A DNA stretch of 64,000 bases from Streptomyces echinatus. Its GTDB lineage: Bacteria; Actinomycetota; Actinomycetes; Streptomycetales; Streptomycetaceae. Below the pieces are notes generated by a model. That model ran no database searches. It was given only the letters and a program-made list of their open reading frames with translations, and was not told the origin of the DNA. The stretch spans positions 124,001 to 188,000 of the forward strand of contig NZ_JACHJK010000009.1 in assembly GCF_014203595.1 (NCBI RefSeq), written 5' to 3'. Both the position numbers and the translations under genes were made by a program. This document shows, piece by piece, positions 26,004 to 34,325 of the stretch. Position 1 is the first letter of the stretch, and each line of letters starts with the position of its first letter.

Positions 26004-27188
26004 CTGCATGACGACCTTGACAGCGCCGTCCTGCTTGCGCTGGAACATCTCGTACGCGTGCGGGGCCTCCGCCAGCGGCAGCCGGTGGGTGGCGAAGTCG
26101 TCCACGCCGAGCGGATCCTCGTCCGTCAGGTAGGGCATGATCACGTCGGTCCAGCGGCGGACGTTGGCCTGCCCCATGCGCAGCTGGATCTGCTTGTCGA
26201 AGAGGGTGAGCAGCGGCATCGGGTCGGCCATGCCGCCGTAGACACCGCTGAGCGAGATCGTGCCACCGCGGCGGACCAGGTCGATGGCCATGTAGAGGGC
26301 ACCCATCCGGTCGACGCTGAAGCGTTCGGCGAGCGGGCCGCTGAGCTTGCGCGGCATCAGCGCGGCGGTCTGCTGGATGAGCTTGGCGGCGTGGCTCCCG
26401 TGGGCCTCGGTGCCGACGGCGTCGATGACGGCGTCCGGTCCCCGGCCGGCGGTCTCGTCCTGGATCGCGTGCACCAGCGCCTTCTCGTCGTCGAAGGCCC
26501 TGAGGTCGTACGTCTGCACACCGCGCCGGTTCGCCCGGGCGAGCCGCTCCGGGACCAGGTCGACGCCGAAGACCCGCTCGGCGCCGCGTGCCTTGGCGAT
26601 CCGGCAGGCCATGTCGCCGATCGGCCCAAGGCCGAGCACGGCGAGGGTGCCGCCGGGCGGGACGGCGGCGTACTCGACGGCCTGCCAGGCGGTGGGCAGC
26701 ACGTCGGAGAGGTAGAGGAACCGGTCGTCCGACGGCCCCTCGGGCACCTTGATCGGGCCGAACTGGGCCTGCGGAACGCGCAGATACTCGGCCTGCCCGC
26801 CGGGTACGGCGCCGTACAGACGGGTGTAGCCGAACAGTGCGGCACCCATGCCCTCGCCGGTAACCTGCGTGGTCTCGCACTGGGTGAACAGCCCGGTGTC
26901 GCACATGAAGCAGTGCCCGCAGGCGATCTGGAACGGCACGACGACACGGTCGCCGGGCCGCAGGTTCGTCACCTCGGAGCCGACTTCCTCCACGATCCCC
27001 ATGGGCTCGTGACCGAGGATGTCACCCGGGGTCATGAACGGGGTGAGCACCTCGTACAGGTGCAGGTCGGAGCCGCACAGTCCGGTGGAGGTGATCCGGA
27101 TGACGGCGTCCGTGGGTTCCTCGATGCGCGGGTCGGGCACGTCCTCCACCCGGACGTCCCGTTTTCCCTGCCAGGTGACTGCCTTCAT
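25998..27188 (-). CDS. Zinc-dependent alcohol dehydrogenase (formaldehyde dehydrogenase-like)
   Basis: Medium-chain, zinc-dependent NAD(P) dehydrogenase of 396 aa, closest in layout to glutathione-independent formaldehyde dehydrogenases. Catalytic zinc ligands are in GLCGSDLHLY and GHEPMGIVEEVG, and structural zinc ligands in CGHCFMCDTGLFTQCE. The Rossmann motif is LAVLGLGPIGDMACRIAKARGA, followed by GVDLVPERL. The inserted PRKLSGPLAERFSVDR region is typical of this long subgroup. Start ATG 27188, MKAVTWQGKRDVRVEDVPDP. The substrate could be formaldehyde or a sugar alcohol. It ends against the ligase gene and lies downstream of pcaV. Confidence 0.9.
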   Translation of the reverse strand: MKAVTWQGKRDVRVEDVPDPRIEEPTDAVIRITSTGLCGSDLHLYEVLTPFMTPGDILGHEPMGIVEEVGSEVTNLRPGDRVVVPFQIACGHCFMCDTGLFTQCETTQVTGEGMGAALFGYTRLYGAVPGGQAEYLRVPQAQFGPIKVPEGPSDDRFLYLSDVLPTAWQAVEYAAVPPGGTLAVLGLGPIGDMACRIAKARGAERVFGVDLVPERLARANRRGVQTYDLRAFDDEKALVHAIQDETAGRGPDAVIDAVGTEAHGSHAAKLIQQTAALMPRKLSGPLAERFSVDRMGALYMAIDLVRRGGTISLSGVYGGMADPMPLLTLFDKQIQLRMGQANVRRWTDVIMPYLTDEDPLGVDDFATHRLPLAEAPHAYEMFQRKQDGAVKVVMQP

Positions 27189-27277
27189 GGGTCGCGCTCC
27201 CTTGGTCACGTTCGGCTGCGTCCCGTGTGCGGTGGCGCCCGGGTACCCGTGCCCCCTGTCGTCGAACCCCGGTGCGT

Positions 27278-27742
27278 TCAGCCCTGGGCGGCCAGTGGCC
27301 CGGCCGGGTCGCGCAGGCCCTCGGCCGCGTCGGCGACCCGGCCGATCAGGTCGAAGAACACGGTCCGTTCCTCGGCGGACAGGGGGGCGAGGAACACCTG
27401 GTTCATCCGCGCGGTGCGCACGGTCAGCTTGCGGTGGGTGCGCAGCCCCTCGTCGGTGAGGCGGAGCAGGAAGCGCCGGCCGTCCCGCGGGTCTCGCTCC
27501 TTGTGCAGCAGCCCGCGGCGGTCGAGGCGGCTGATGACCTCGGCGATGGTCGACCGGTCCAGGCCCACCCGCTCCCCCACGGTCCGCTGGTCGAGTCCCG
27601 GCTCGGCGACGAGCGCGTTCAGGACCGCGAACTGCGGCGAGGTGATCTCCTCCGAGACCATCGTGTTCCACAGCAGGTAGTGCGCCTGCTGGAGCCGCCG
27701 GGCCAGGTGCCCGGGATGGGTGGCGAGGTCCACCGCGGCCAT
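27278..27742 (-). CDS. pcaV: MarR family repressor of protocatechuate catabolism
   Basis: MarR-family regulator of 154 aa, divergent from the pca operon. The start at ATG 27742 (MAAVDLATHPGHLARRLQQA) puts an arginine at position 15, the residue I recall as binding protocatechuate in S. coelicolor PcaV, which supports this start over the ATG at 27748. The winged helix includes SPQFAVLNALV and GLDQRTVGERVGLDRSTIAEVISRLDRRGLLH. In the known system PcaV represses both its own gene and pcaI onward, and protocatechuate releases it. A palindrome at 27882-27901 in the shared region is the likely operator. Confidence 0.9.
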   Translation of the reverse strand: MAAVDLATHPGHLARRLQQAHYLLWNTMVSEEITSPQFAVLNALVAEPGLDQRTVGERVGLDRSTIAEVISRLDRRGLLHKERDPRDGRRFLLRLTDEGLRTHRKLTVRTARMNQVFLAPLSAEERTVFFDLIGRVADAAEGLRDPAGPLAAQG

Positions 27743-27881
27743 GTGCACTCCCCTGATCGATCCGTACGTGGACTGAACAATACCCGGCAGCCGGACCGGC
27801 CGTCCCTCTCGGTCGTCCTGTCACGGCGCGGCTCTTGACGGCTTCCGGCTCCGGTGGGAGCGTGAGCGGCACCTCGCTGAA

Positions 27882-27901
27882 ATACTCAGTGCGCTGACTA
27901 T
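27882..27901. promoter_or_regulatory. Candidate PcaV operator
   Basis: Imperfect palindrome with arms ATACTCAG (27882-27889) and CTGACTAT (27894-27901) around TGCG; the arms match at 7 of 8 positions. It lies 41 bp before the pcaI start, in the pcaV-pcaI divergent region, and is the only clear dyad there. Confidence 0.6.
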
Positions 27902-27941
27902 CGGTCGGGTACGGGTGAACCGGAGAGACGGAGCATCACGG

Positions 27942-28697
27942 ATGGACAAGGTGGTCGCCACGGCCGTGGATGCGGTGGCCGATGTGCCGGACGGCGCCTC
28001 CCTCGCCGTCGGCGGGTTCGGGCTCAGTGGTGTGCCGAACGTGCTGATCCAGGCGTTGTACGAGCGCGGCGCCGGCGGGCTGAGCGTGGTGTCGAACAAC
28101 TGCGGCGCGATGGAGTCCGGGCTGGCGGTGCTGCTGGCCGCGGGGCGGATCGCCCGGGTGACCGGCTCCTACATCGGCGCCAACAAGGAGTTCGCCCGCC
28201 AGTATCTGGCCGGTGAGCTGGAGGTCGAGCTGATCCCGCAGGGGACGCTGGCCGAGCGGCTGCGCGCCGGCGGCGCCGGCATCCCCGCCTTCTACACGCC
28301 GGCCGGGGTCGGCACCCAGGTCGCCGAGGGCGGACTGCCCTGGCGCTACGACGGATCCGGCGGGGTCGCGCTGGCCTCGCCTCCGAAGGAGGTGCGGGAG
28401 TTCGACGGCGTGGAGTACGTGCTGGAGCGGGGCATCCGCACGGACTTCGCGCTGGTCAGGGCCGCGAAGGGGGACCGGCACGGCAACCTCGTCTTCCACA
28501 GGTCCACCCGCAACTTCAATCCGCTCGCCGCCATGGCCGGCCGGATCACGATCGCGGAGGTGGAGGAGCTGGTCGAGCCGGGCGAGATCGACCCGGACGC
28601 GGTGCACGTGCCGGGGATCTTCGTGCGGCGGGTCGTGGCGCTCACCCCCGAGCAGGCGGCGGACAAGCGGATCGAGCGGCGGACGGTGAGCGGCTGA
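27942..28697 (+). CDS. pcaI: 3-oxoadipate CoA-transferase subunit A
   Basis: Alpha subunit of succinyl-CoA:3-oxoadipate CoA-transferase, activating beta-ketoadipate with CoA from succinyl-CoA. The 251-aa protein starts MDKVVATAVDAVADVPDG at ATG 27942 (GGAG at 27930, 8 nt spacing). The glycine-rich CoA loop is SLAVGGFGLSGVPNVLIQAL, followed by VVSNNCGAMESGLAVLL and GSYIGANKEFARQYLAGELEVELIPQGTLAERL. It is the first gene of the pca operon and overlaps pcaJ by one base (TGATG). Confidence 0.95.
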   Translation: MDKVVATAVDAVADVPDGASLAVGGFGLSGVPNVLIQALYERGAGGLSVVSNNCGAMESGLAVLLAAGRIARVTGSYIGANKEFARQYLAGELEVELIPQGTLAERLRAGGAGIPAFYTPAGVGTQVAEGGLPWRYDGSGGVALASPPKEVREFDGVEYVLERGIRTDFALVRAAKGDRHGNLVFHRSTRNFNPLAAMAGRITIAEVEELVEPGEIDPDAVHVPGIFVRRVVALTPEQAADKRIERRTVSG

Positions 28698-30277
28698 TGG
28701 CCTGGACACGCGAGGAGATGGCCGCCCGCGCGGCCCGCGAGCTGCGGGACGGCCAGTACGTCAACCTCGGCATCGGTCTGCCGACGCTGATCCCGAACCA
28801 CCTCCCCGACGGGGTCGAGGTGGTGCTGGAGTCGGAGAACGGCATCCTGGGCACGGGCCCGTACCCCGCCGAGGACCGGGTCGACCCCGATCTGATCAAC
28901 GCCGGCAAGGAGACCGTGACCGTCCTGCCGGGCGCGTCCTTCTTCGACTCGGCGCTGTCCTTCGCGATGATCCGGGGCGGGCACATCGACGTGGCCGTGC
29001 TCGGCGCGATGCAGGTGTCCGCCGGTGGCGACCTGGCCAACTGGGCCGTGCCGGGCAAGCTGATCACCGGGATCGGCGGCGCGATGGACCTGGTGCACGG
29101 CGCCCGCCAGGTGATCGTGGTGATGACACACACCGCTAAGGACGGCTCGGCGAAGATCCTCAAGGAGTGCACGCTGCCGCTCACGGGCAAGGCGTGTGTG
29201 AACCGGGTCATCACCGACCTGGCCGTGCTGGACGTCACGGACGCGGGGCTGAGGCTGATCGAGACGGCGCCGGGTGTGCGCGTGGACGACGTTCTCGCCC
29301 GGACCGACGCGGAACTGAGCATCGCGGAGAAGCTGCTGAACCCTGTTCACACCGTCGACGCGGTACGCACCCCGACCGGCCGCCACCACAGCACCCCGTC
29401 CGCCGTCCGCCCCGACGACCTGGCCGCCCACACCCTCCGCGCCCCCTCCGGTGCCCGGCCCGCCGGCATCGTCCTGGAACGACAAGGAAACGTCGACACC
29501 GCCATGGCTCTCACCCAGCAGGACATCGACCAGGAGATCGCGGCCGGGCACGCCGCCTACGCCGAGCGCCTCGCCGACGGCGCCCCCGTCGAGCACCATC
29601 CGCGCCGCGACTACCCGCCCTACCGCTCCTCCGTGCTGCGCCACCCCAGGCAGCCGCCGGTCGCCATCGACACCGCCCGGGACCCGGAACTGGTGGAGCT
29701 GCACTCCCCCGCCTTCGGGGAGCGCGACATCACCGAGACCGACGACGACCTCACCCGGCAGCACCGGGGCGAGCCGGTCGGCGAGCGGATCACCGTCTCC
29801 GGGCGGCTGCTGGACCGCGGCGGGCGCCCGGTCCGCGGCCAGCTGATCGAGATCTGGCAGGCCAACGCGGCCGGCCGCTACGCCCATCAGCGTGAACAGC
29901 ACGACGCCCCGCTGGACCCGAACTTCACCGGTGCCGGCCGCACCCTCACCGACGCCGACGGCCACTACCGCTTCACCACCGTCCGGCCCGGCCCCTACCC
30001 GTGGCGCAACCACGTGGGCGCCTGGCGGCCCGCCCACATCCACTTCTCGGTGTTCGGTTCGGCGTTCACCCAGCGGCTGGTGACGCAGATGTACTTCCCG
30101 AACGACCCGCTGTTCCGGTACGACCCGATCCTGCAGTCGGTGACGGACGACGCGGCCCGGCAGCGGCTGGTCGCCACCTACGACCACGGCCTGTCGGTGC
30201 CGGAGTTCTCCCTCGGCTACCGGTGGGACATCGTGCTGGACGGCCCGGCCGCCACCTGGACCGAGGAAGGACGCTGA
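28697..30277 (+). CDS. pcaJ: 3-oxoadipate CoA-transferase subunit B, open frame fused to PcaH through a PcaF scar
   Basis: Residues 1-214 are a complete PcaJ: NLGIGLPTLIPNHLPDGVEV, the catalytic Glu in SENGILGTGPY, GGHIDVAVLGAMQVSASGDL-type region and GIGGAMDLVHGA. The normal pcaJ stop is absent. The frame runs on through residues 217-268, whose DAVRTPTGRHH and AVRPDDLAAHTLRA align without gaps to the N-terminus of thiolase PcaF, then into a full PcaH starting at Met270. The reading totals 526 aa. Either a real PcaJ-PcaH fusion is made, or PcaH is also started internally at 29504. pcaF itself is missing, whereas Streptomyces operons normally read pcaI-J-F-H-G. Confidence 0.85.
   Translation: MAWTREEMAARAARELRDGQYVNLGIGLPTLIPNHLPDGVEVVLESENGILGTGPYPAEDRVDPDLINAGKETVTVLPGASFFDSALSFAMIRGGHIDVAVLGAMQVSAGGDLANWAVPGKLITGIGGAMDLVHGARQVIVVMTHTAKDGSAKILKECTLPLTGKACVNRVITDLAVLDVTDAGLRLIETAPGVRVDDVLARTDAELSIAEKLLNPVHTVDAVRTPTGRHHSTPSAVRPDDLAAHTLRAPSGARPAGIVLERQGNVDTAMALTQQDIDQEIAAGHAAYAERLADGAPVEHHPRRDYPPYRSSVLRHPRQPPVAIDTARDPELVELHSPAFGERDITETDDDLTRQHRGEPVGERITVSGRLLDRGGRPVRGQLIEIWQANAAGRYAHQREQHDAPLDPNFTGAGRTLTDADGHYRFTTVRPGPYPWRNHVGAWRPAHIHFSVFGSAFTQRLVTQMYFPNDPLFRYDPILQSVTDDAARQRLVATYDHGLSVPEFSLGYRWDIVLDGPAATWTEEGR
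29345..29490 (+). pseudogene. pcaF: In-frame remnant of pcaF (beta-ketoadipyl-CoA thiolase)
   Basis: About 49 codons between pcaJ and pcaH. The first 36 match the thiolase N-terminus (VDAVRTPTGRHH...VRPDDLAAHTLRA), and the end AGIVLERQG resembles the thiolase C-terminus (...VLERV). The central 350 codons with all catalytic residues are gone. The scar holds the reading frame of both flanks. Confidence 0.7.
29504..30277 (+). CDS. pcaH: Protocatechuate 3,4-dioxygenase beta subunit
   Basis: Iron-binding subunit of the intradiol dioxygenase that opens protocatechuate between its hydroxyls to 3-carboxy-cis,cis-muconate. From ATG 29504 (AAGGAAA at 29484-29490) it has 257 aa, as in Streptomyces relatives. 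Non-haem iron ligands are in GPYPWRNHVGAW (Tyr), PAHIHFSVFG (two His) and TQMYFPNDPLF (Tyr). The family core is ERITVSGRLLDRGGRPVRGQLIEIWQANAAGRY. This ATG lies in the same frame as pcaJ with no stop between. pcaG follows after 5 bases. Confidence 0.92.
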   Translation: MALTQQDIDQEIAAGHAAYAERLADGAPVEHHPRRDYPPYRSSVLRHPRQPPVAIDTARDPELVELHSPAFGERDITETDDDLTRQHRGEPVGERITVSGRLLDRGGRPVRGQLIEIWQANAAGRYAHQREQHDAPLDPNFTGAGRTLTDADGHYRFTTVRPGPYPWRNHVGAWRPAHIHFSVFGSAFTQRLVTQMYFPNDPLFRYDPILQSVTDDAARQRLVATYDHGLSVPEFSLGYRWDIVLDGPAATWTEEGR

Positions 30278-30282
30278 CCGCC

Positions 30283-30885
30283 ATGACCGTCATCGACACG
30301 AACGGCCCGGAGCGGGTGCTGCCCACCCCGTCCCACACGGTCGGCCCGTTCTACGGCCACGCGCTGCCGTTCCGCGGCAGTGAGGAGATCGCCCCGCTGG
30401 GCCACCCGGACACCGTCACCGTGCACGGCCACGTCCTCGACGGCGACGGCTCCCCGCTGCCCGACGCGCTGCTCGAGCTGTGGGGCCCGCGCCCCGACGG
30501 CACGGTGCCGCGGACGGACGGCTCCATCCGGCGCGACCCGGCCACGGGCGGCCATCTGGGGCGCAACGGCGTGGAGTTCACCGGCTGGGGGCGCATCCAG
30601 ACCGACGCGAACGGCCACTGGTACGCGCGCACACTGCGTCCCGGCGCGCGGGGCGGCAACGCGCCGTACCTCAGCGTCTGTGTCTTCGCGCGCGGCCTGC
30701 TCGTCCACCTGTTCACCCGCGTCTACCTGCCGGGCGACGAGGCCGCCCTGGCCGCCGACCCGCTGCTCGCCCGGGTGGGCGACCGGCGCGACACGCTGAT
30801 CGCGGCCGACGAGGGGGCCGGCGTCCACCGTTTCGACATCCGCCTTCAGGGCGAGGGCGAGACGGTCTTCCTGGAGTTCCAGTGA
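30283..30885 (+). CDS. pcaG: Protocatechuate 3,4-dioxygenase alpha subunit
   Basis: Structural partner of PcaH in the dioxygenase, 200 aa from ATG 30283 with GAGGAAGGA 11 bases upstream inside the end of pcaH. Motifs include TPSHTVGPFYGHALPF, VTVHGHVLDGDGSPLPDALLELW and GNAPYLSVCVFARGLLVHLFTRVYLPGD. As expected of alpha subunits, the His/Tyr iron ligands of PcaH are replaced. Its stop overlaps the pcaB start (GTGA), indicating translational coupling. Confidence 0.95.
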   Translation: MTVIDTNGPERVLPTPSHTVGPFYGHALPFRGSEEIAPLGHPDTVTVHGHVLDGDGSPLPDALLELWGPRPDGTVPRTDGSIRRDPATGGHLGRNGVEFTGWGRIQTDANGHWYARTLRPGARGGNAPYLSVCVFARGLLVHLFTRVYLPGDEAALAADPLLARVGDRRDTLIAADEGAGVHRFDIRLQGEGETVFLEFQ

Positions 30886-32222
30886 CAGCTGCGTTCCCTC
30901 CGCACGCCGACACGGGCCTGCTCGCCCCCGGGCGGGAGCTGTCGGGCGCCGCGTCCGAGACCGGTGACCCGGCGTATCTGCGGGCGCTGCTCGACGCCGA
31001 GGCCGCGCTGACCCGGGCGCAGGCCGCGCTGGGTCTCGCCCCGGCCGCGGCGGCGGCCGCGGTGACCGGGGCGGCCGTCCCGGACGGGTTCGACGTCCGC
31101 GGCCTGGCCGCCCGGGCCGCGCAGGGCGGCAACCCGGTCATCCCGCTGGTCGCCGACCTGACCGGGGCGGTCGGCGAGGAGTACGGCCCCTACGTCCACC
31201 GGGGCGCCACCAGCCAGGACATCATGGACACCGCGACGATGCTGGTCGCCGTGCGCGCCCTGGAGCCGGTCCTCGCCGATCTCGGCCGCACCGAGCGGGC
31301 GCTGGCCGGGCTCGCCGCCGAGCACCGGGACACGGTGATGCCGGGACGGACACTCACCCAGCACGCCGTTCCGACCACGTTCGGGCTGAAGGCGGCGGGC
31401 TGGCGCTCCCTGGTCCTGGACGCCCGGGACCGCGTCACCCGGGTGCGGGAGACCCTTCCGGCCCAACTCGGCGGTGCTGCCGGGACACTGGCGGCGTTCG
31501 GGGCGTACGGCGCCGGGGACGCCGAGGCCCTGACGCGCGCGTACGCCCGGGAAACCGGCCTCGCGGCGCCGGTGACGCCCTGGCACACGCTGCGCACGCC
31601 GATCGCCGACCTGGCGGGCTGCCTGGCCTTCACGGCGGGGGCGCTGGGCAAACTCGCCGTGGATGTCCTCACCCTGTCGCGGACCGAGATCGGCGAGGTG
31701 AGCGAGGGCACCGGCGGCGGTTCGTCGGCCATGCCGCACAAGGCGAACCCGGTGAGCGCCACGCTGCTGGTGGCCGCCGCCCGGCGCGCCCCCCAGCTCG
31801 CGGCCACGCTGTACGGCTCCCTCGTCGCCGAGGACGAGCGGCCGGCCGGGGCCTGGCACGCCGAGTGGGAGCCGCTGCGCGACCTGCTCCGGCTGGTGGG
31901 CGGCGCGGCCGGCCACGCGGCCGGGCTGGCCGAGGGGCTGCGCGTGCACCCCGCCGCGATGCGCCGGAACCTGGACGCCACCCGGGGCCTGATCGTCGCC
32001 GAACGCCTGTCGGCCGCCCTCTCCCCGGTCCTCGGCCGGGCGCGCGCCAAGGAGCTGCTGACCGAGCTGGCCCGCCGCGCCCACACGGAGGACCGGCCGC
32101 TGCGCGAACTCCTGTCCGAACAGCAGGAGTTGCGGGGTGTCGACCTGGACGACATGAGTGACCCCGCCCGCTGCACCGGCTTCGCCGGGATCCTCACCGA
32201 CCGTGCCCTGGAGCGACGTTGA
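30882..32222 (+). CDS. pcaB: 3-carboxy-cis,cis-muconate cycloisomerase
   Basis: Fumarase/aspartase-superfamily lyase that cyclises 3-carboxymuconate to 4-carboxymuconolactone. The GTG at 30882 overlaps the pcaG stop and gives 446 aa. Superfamily segments are present in order: HRGATSQDIMDTA (about residue 105), GRTLTQHAVPTTFG and the mobile signature GGSSAMPHKANPVSA near 285. The C-terminal helical part ends LSEQQELRGVDLDDMSDPARCTG. The next gene starts within its last codons (TTGA). Confidence 0.95.
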   Translation: MTAAFPPHADTGLLAPGRELSGAASETGDPAYLRALLDAEAALTRAQAALGLAPAAAAAAVTGAAVPDGFDVRGLAARAAQGGNPVIPLVADLTGAVGEEYGPYVHRGATSQDIMDTATMLVAVRALEPVLADLGRTERALAGLAAEHRDTVMPGRTLTQHAVPTTFGLKAAGWRSLVLDARDRVTRVRETLPAQLGGAAGTLAAFGAYGAGDAEALTRAYARETGLAAPVTPWHTLRTPIADLAGCLAFTAGALGKLAVDVLTLSRTEIGEVSEGTGGGSSAMPHKANPVSATLLVAAARRAPQLAATLYGSLVAEDERPAGAWHAEWEPLRDLLRLVGGAAGHAAGLAEGLRVHPAAMRRNLDATRGLIVAERLSAALSPVLGRARAKELLTELARRAHTEDRPLRELLSEQQELRGVDLDDMSDPARCTGFAGILTDRALERR

Positions 32223-33340
32223 CCGTGAAACTCCTCAATCATCTGGAAGAAGGGCCGGCTTCGGCGCCGCCCCTGCTGCTCGGGCCCTCGCTCGGCACCT
32301 CCCTCGCCCTGTGGGACGGGGTCGCGACCGAGCTGTCCGCGTCCCACCGGGTGGTCCGCTGGGACCTGCCGGGGCACGGGGGTTCCGCGGCGGACCTGAT
32401 CGGGCCGGGCGCGACCGTCGGCGACCTCGCCGGTCTGGTGCTGGCGCTCGCCGACGCGCTCGGCATCGACCGGTTCGGTTACGCGGGCGTGTCCCTGGGC
32501 GGTGCGGTCGGCCTGCACCTGGCGGTCCACCACCCGCAGCGGCTGTCCTCGCTGGCGGTCCTGTGCTCCTCCGCCCACTTCGGCGGGGAGGCGCCCTGGC
32601 GGGAGCGGGCGGAGCGGGTGCGCCGCGAGGGTCTGGAGTGGCTGGTGGAGAGCGCCGACGCGCGCTGGTTCACGCCCGGGTTCAGCGTGCCGGGGCTGGT
32701 GCGGGATCACCGGGAGGCCGACCCGGAGGCGTACGCCGCCTGCTGCGACGCGCTCGCCGCGTTCGACCTGCGCGACCGGCTGGCCGGGATCACCGTACCG
32801 ACGCTCCTGGTGGCCGGCCGGCGGGACGCCGCGACGCCGCCCGCGCACCTGCGGGAGATCGCCGACCAGCTGCCGGCGGCGACGCTGGTGGAGCTGCCCG
32901 GCGCGGCCCACCTGGCGCCGGCGCAGTGCCCGCAGGCCGTGCTGACCGCGCTGCGCACGCAGCTGGACGGGCCGCCGGCGAGCGGGACGGCGGTGCGCCG
33001 GGAGGTGCTGGGCGACGCCCACGTGGACCGGGCGCAGGCCCGGCAGACCCCGTTCACCGCCCGCTTCCAGGACTTCATCTCCCGCTACGCCTGGGGGGAG
33101 ATCTGGACCGACCCGACGCTGTCCCGCCGCGAACGCAGCATGATCACACTGACCGCGCTGGTCGCGCACGGCCACCACGACGAGCTGGCGACGCACGTCC
33201 GGGCGGCGCGGCGCAACGGGCTGACGCCCGAGGAGATCGGCGCGGTGCTGCTGCAGACCGCGGTGTACTGCGGGGTGCCGGCCGCCAACTCGGCGTTCGC
33301 GACGGCACAGCGGGTCCTCGCCGAGGAGGAGGCGGGCTGA
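32219..33340 (+). CDS. pcaL: Fused 3-oxoadipate enol-lactonase / 4-carboxymuconolactone decarboxylase
   Basis: Bifunctional PcaD-PcaC fusion, the form usual in actinomycetes. Residues 1-255 are an alpha/beta hydrolase: WDLPGHGGSA, nucleophile elbow YAGVSLGGAVG (Ser near residue 93), catalytic Asp in VAGRRDAATPP and His in LPGAAHLAPAQ. Residues 262-373 are a carboxymuconolactone decarboxylase domain: RFQDFISRYAWGEIW, RSMITLTALVAHGHHDELATH and LQTAVYCGVPAAN. TTG 32219 overlaps the pcaB stop; GTG 32225 is an alternative two codons later. It produces 3-oxoadipate for PcaIJ. Last gene of the visible operon. Confidence 0.94.
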   Translation: MTVKLLNHLEEGPASAPPLLLGPSLGTSLALWDGVATELSASHRVVRWDLPGHGGSAADLIGPGATVGDLAGLVLALADALGIDRFGYAGVSLGGAVGLHLAVHHPQRLSSLAVLCSSAHFGGEAPWRERAERVRREGLEWLVESADARWFTPGFSVPGLVRDHREADPEAYAACCDALAAFDLRDRLAGITVPTLLVAGRRDAATPPAHLREIADQLPAATLVELPGAAHLAPAQCPQAVLTALRTQLDGPPASGTAVRREVLGDAHVDRAQARQTPFTARFQDFISRYAWGEIWTDPTLSRRERSMITLTALVAHGHHDELATHVRAARRNGLTPEEIGAVLLQTAVYCGVPAANSAFATAQRVLAEEEAG

Positions 33341-33417
33341 GACACAAGGGTGATCCTGCTGGTCGTACCCCCGGCAGCAGCTCGTTCCCGGCGCTCCGGC
33401 GTGCCTAGGCTGGCGGT

Positions 33418-34209
33418 ATGTCCACTGTCCTGATCACCGGCGCGACCTCGGGGCTCGGCCGGTACGTCGCCTTCGAACTGGTCCGGGCCGGCCATCTCGT
33501 GCTGGCCCACGGGCGCGACCGGGCCCGCACCGAGCGGCTGGTCGAGGAGCTGCGCGCACAGGGCGAGGCCGAGGGGTTCGTCGCCGACCTGGCCCGGCTC
33601 GCCGAGGTGCGCGAGCTGGCCGCGCGGGTGGCCGCCGCCCGGCCCGGGCTGGACGTGCTGATCAACAACGCCGGACTGGGCGGCGGCCCGCCCGGCTCCG
33701 GCCGGGAGACCAGCGCGGACGGGCACGAGCTGCGGCTGGCGGTGAACTACCTCGCGCCGGTCGTGCTGACGCGGGAGTTGCTGCCGGTGCTGCGGGCGAA
33801 TCCGCCGGCCCGGATCGTGAACGTCGGCTCGGCGGCCCAGGAGCCCGTCGACCCCGCCGATCCGGAACTCACCCGCGGCTACGACGGGTTGTCGGCCTAC
33901 TGCCGCAGCAAGTTCGCGCTCGCCGCGTACACGTTCACACTGGCCGAGGAGCTGGCGGGCAGCGGGGTGGCGGTCAACGTGCTGCACCCCGCCACCCACA
34001 TGGACACGGCGATGGTCCGCGAGTGCGGGATCAGCCCGTGGAACTCGGTCGCCGACGGAGCGCCGGGCGTGCTGGCCCTGGCCACCGGGGAGCCGGGCAG
34101 CGGCGGCTACTACGACGGAACCCGGCCCGCGCGGGCACACCCGGCGGCATACGACGGGGAGACACGGCGCCGGCTCGCCGCGGTCACCGAGCAGCTGCTG
34201 GCCCTGTGA
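33418..34209 (+). CDS. Short-chain dehydrogenase/reductase
   Basis: Classical-type SDR of 263 aa using NAD(P). The cofactor motif is TVLITGATSGLGRYVAFEL at the very N-terminus, the NNAG motif is LINNAGLGG, the catalytic Ser is in IVNVGSAAQE and the Tyr/Lys pair in YCRSKFALAAYTFTLAEEL. The region after the active site (NVLHPATHMDTAMV) fits the retinol-dehydrogenase/WW-oxidoreductase-like group. Substrate unknown. It follows the pca operon by 77 bp and has its own stop and terminator, so it may be monocistronic. Confidence 0.9.
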   Translation: MSTVLITGATSGLGRYVAFELVRAGHLVLAHGRDRARTERLVEELRAQGEAEGFVADLARLAEVRELAARVAAARPGLDVLINNAGLGGGPPGSGRETSADGHELRLAVNYLAPVVLTRELLPVLRANPPARIVNVGSAAQEPVDPADPELTRGYDGLSAYCRSKFALAAYTFTLAEELAGSGVAVNVLHPATHMDTAMVRECGISPWNSVADGAPGVLALATGEPGSGGYYDGTRPARAHPAAYDGETRRRLAAVTEQLLAL

Positions 34210-34233
34210 GCCCGGCCCGACCTGCCCCCGCCG

Positions 34234-34308
34234 GGCACCCGCCCACCGAGCCGCCCGGCGGCCTGCCGCACTCCCGCGTGTGACGCGACGGCTCGGCGGG
34301 CGGGTGCC
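34234..34308. terminator. Long-stem terminator between convergent genes
   Basis: A 20-nt arm at 34234-34253 (starts GGCACCCGCCC) pairs with 34289-34308 (ends GGGCGGGTGCC) with one mismatch; the loop is 35 nt. It separates the SDR from the convergent ATPase gene. Confidence 0.7.
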
Positions 34309-34325
34309 GGGTGCGTGGCGGTGGG

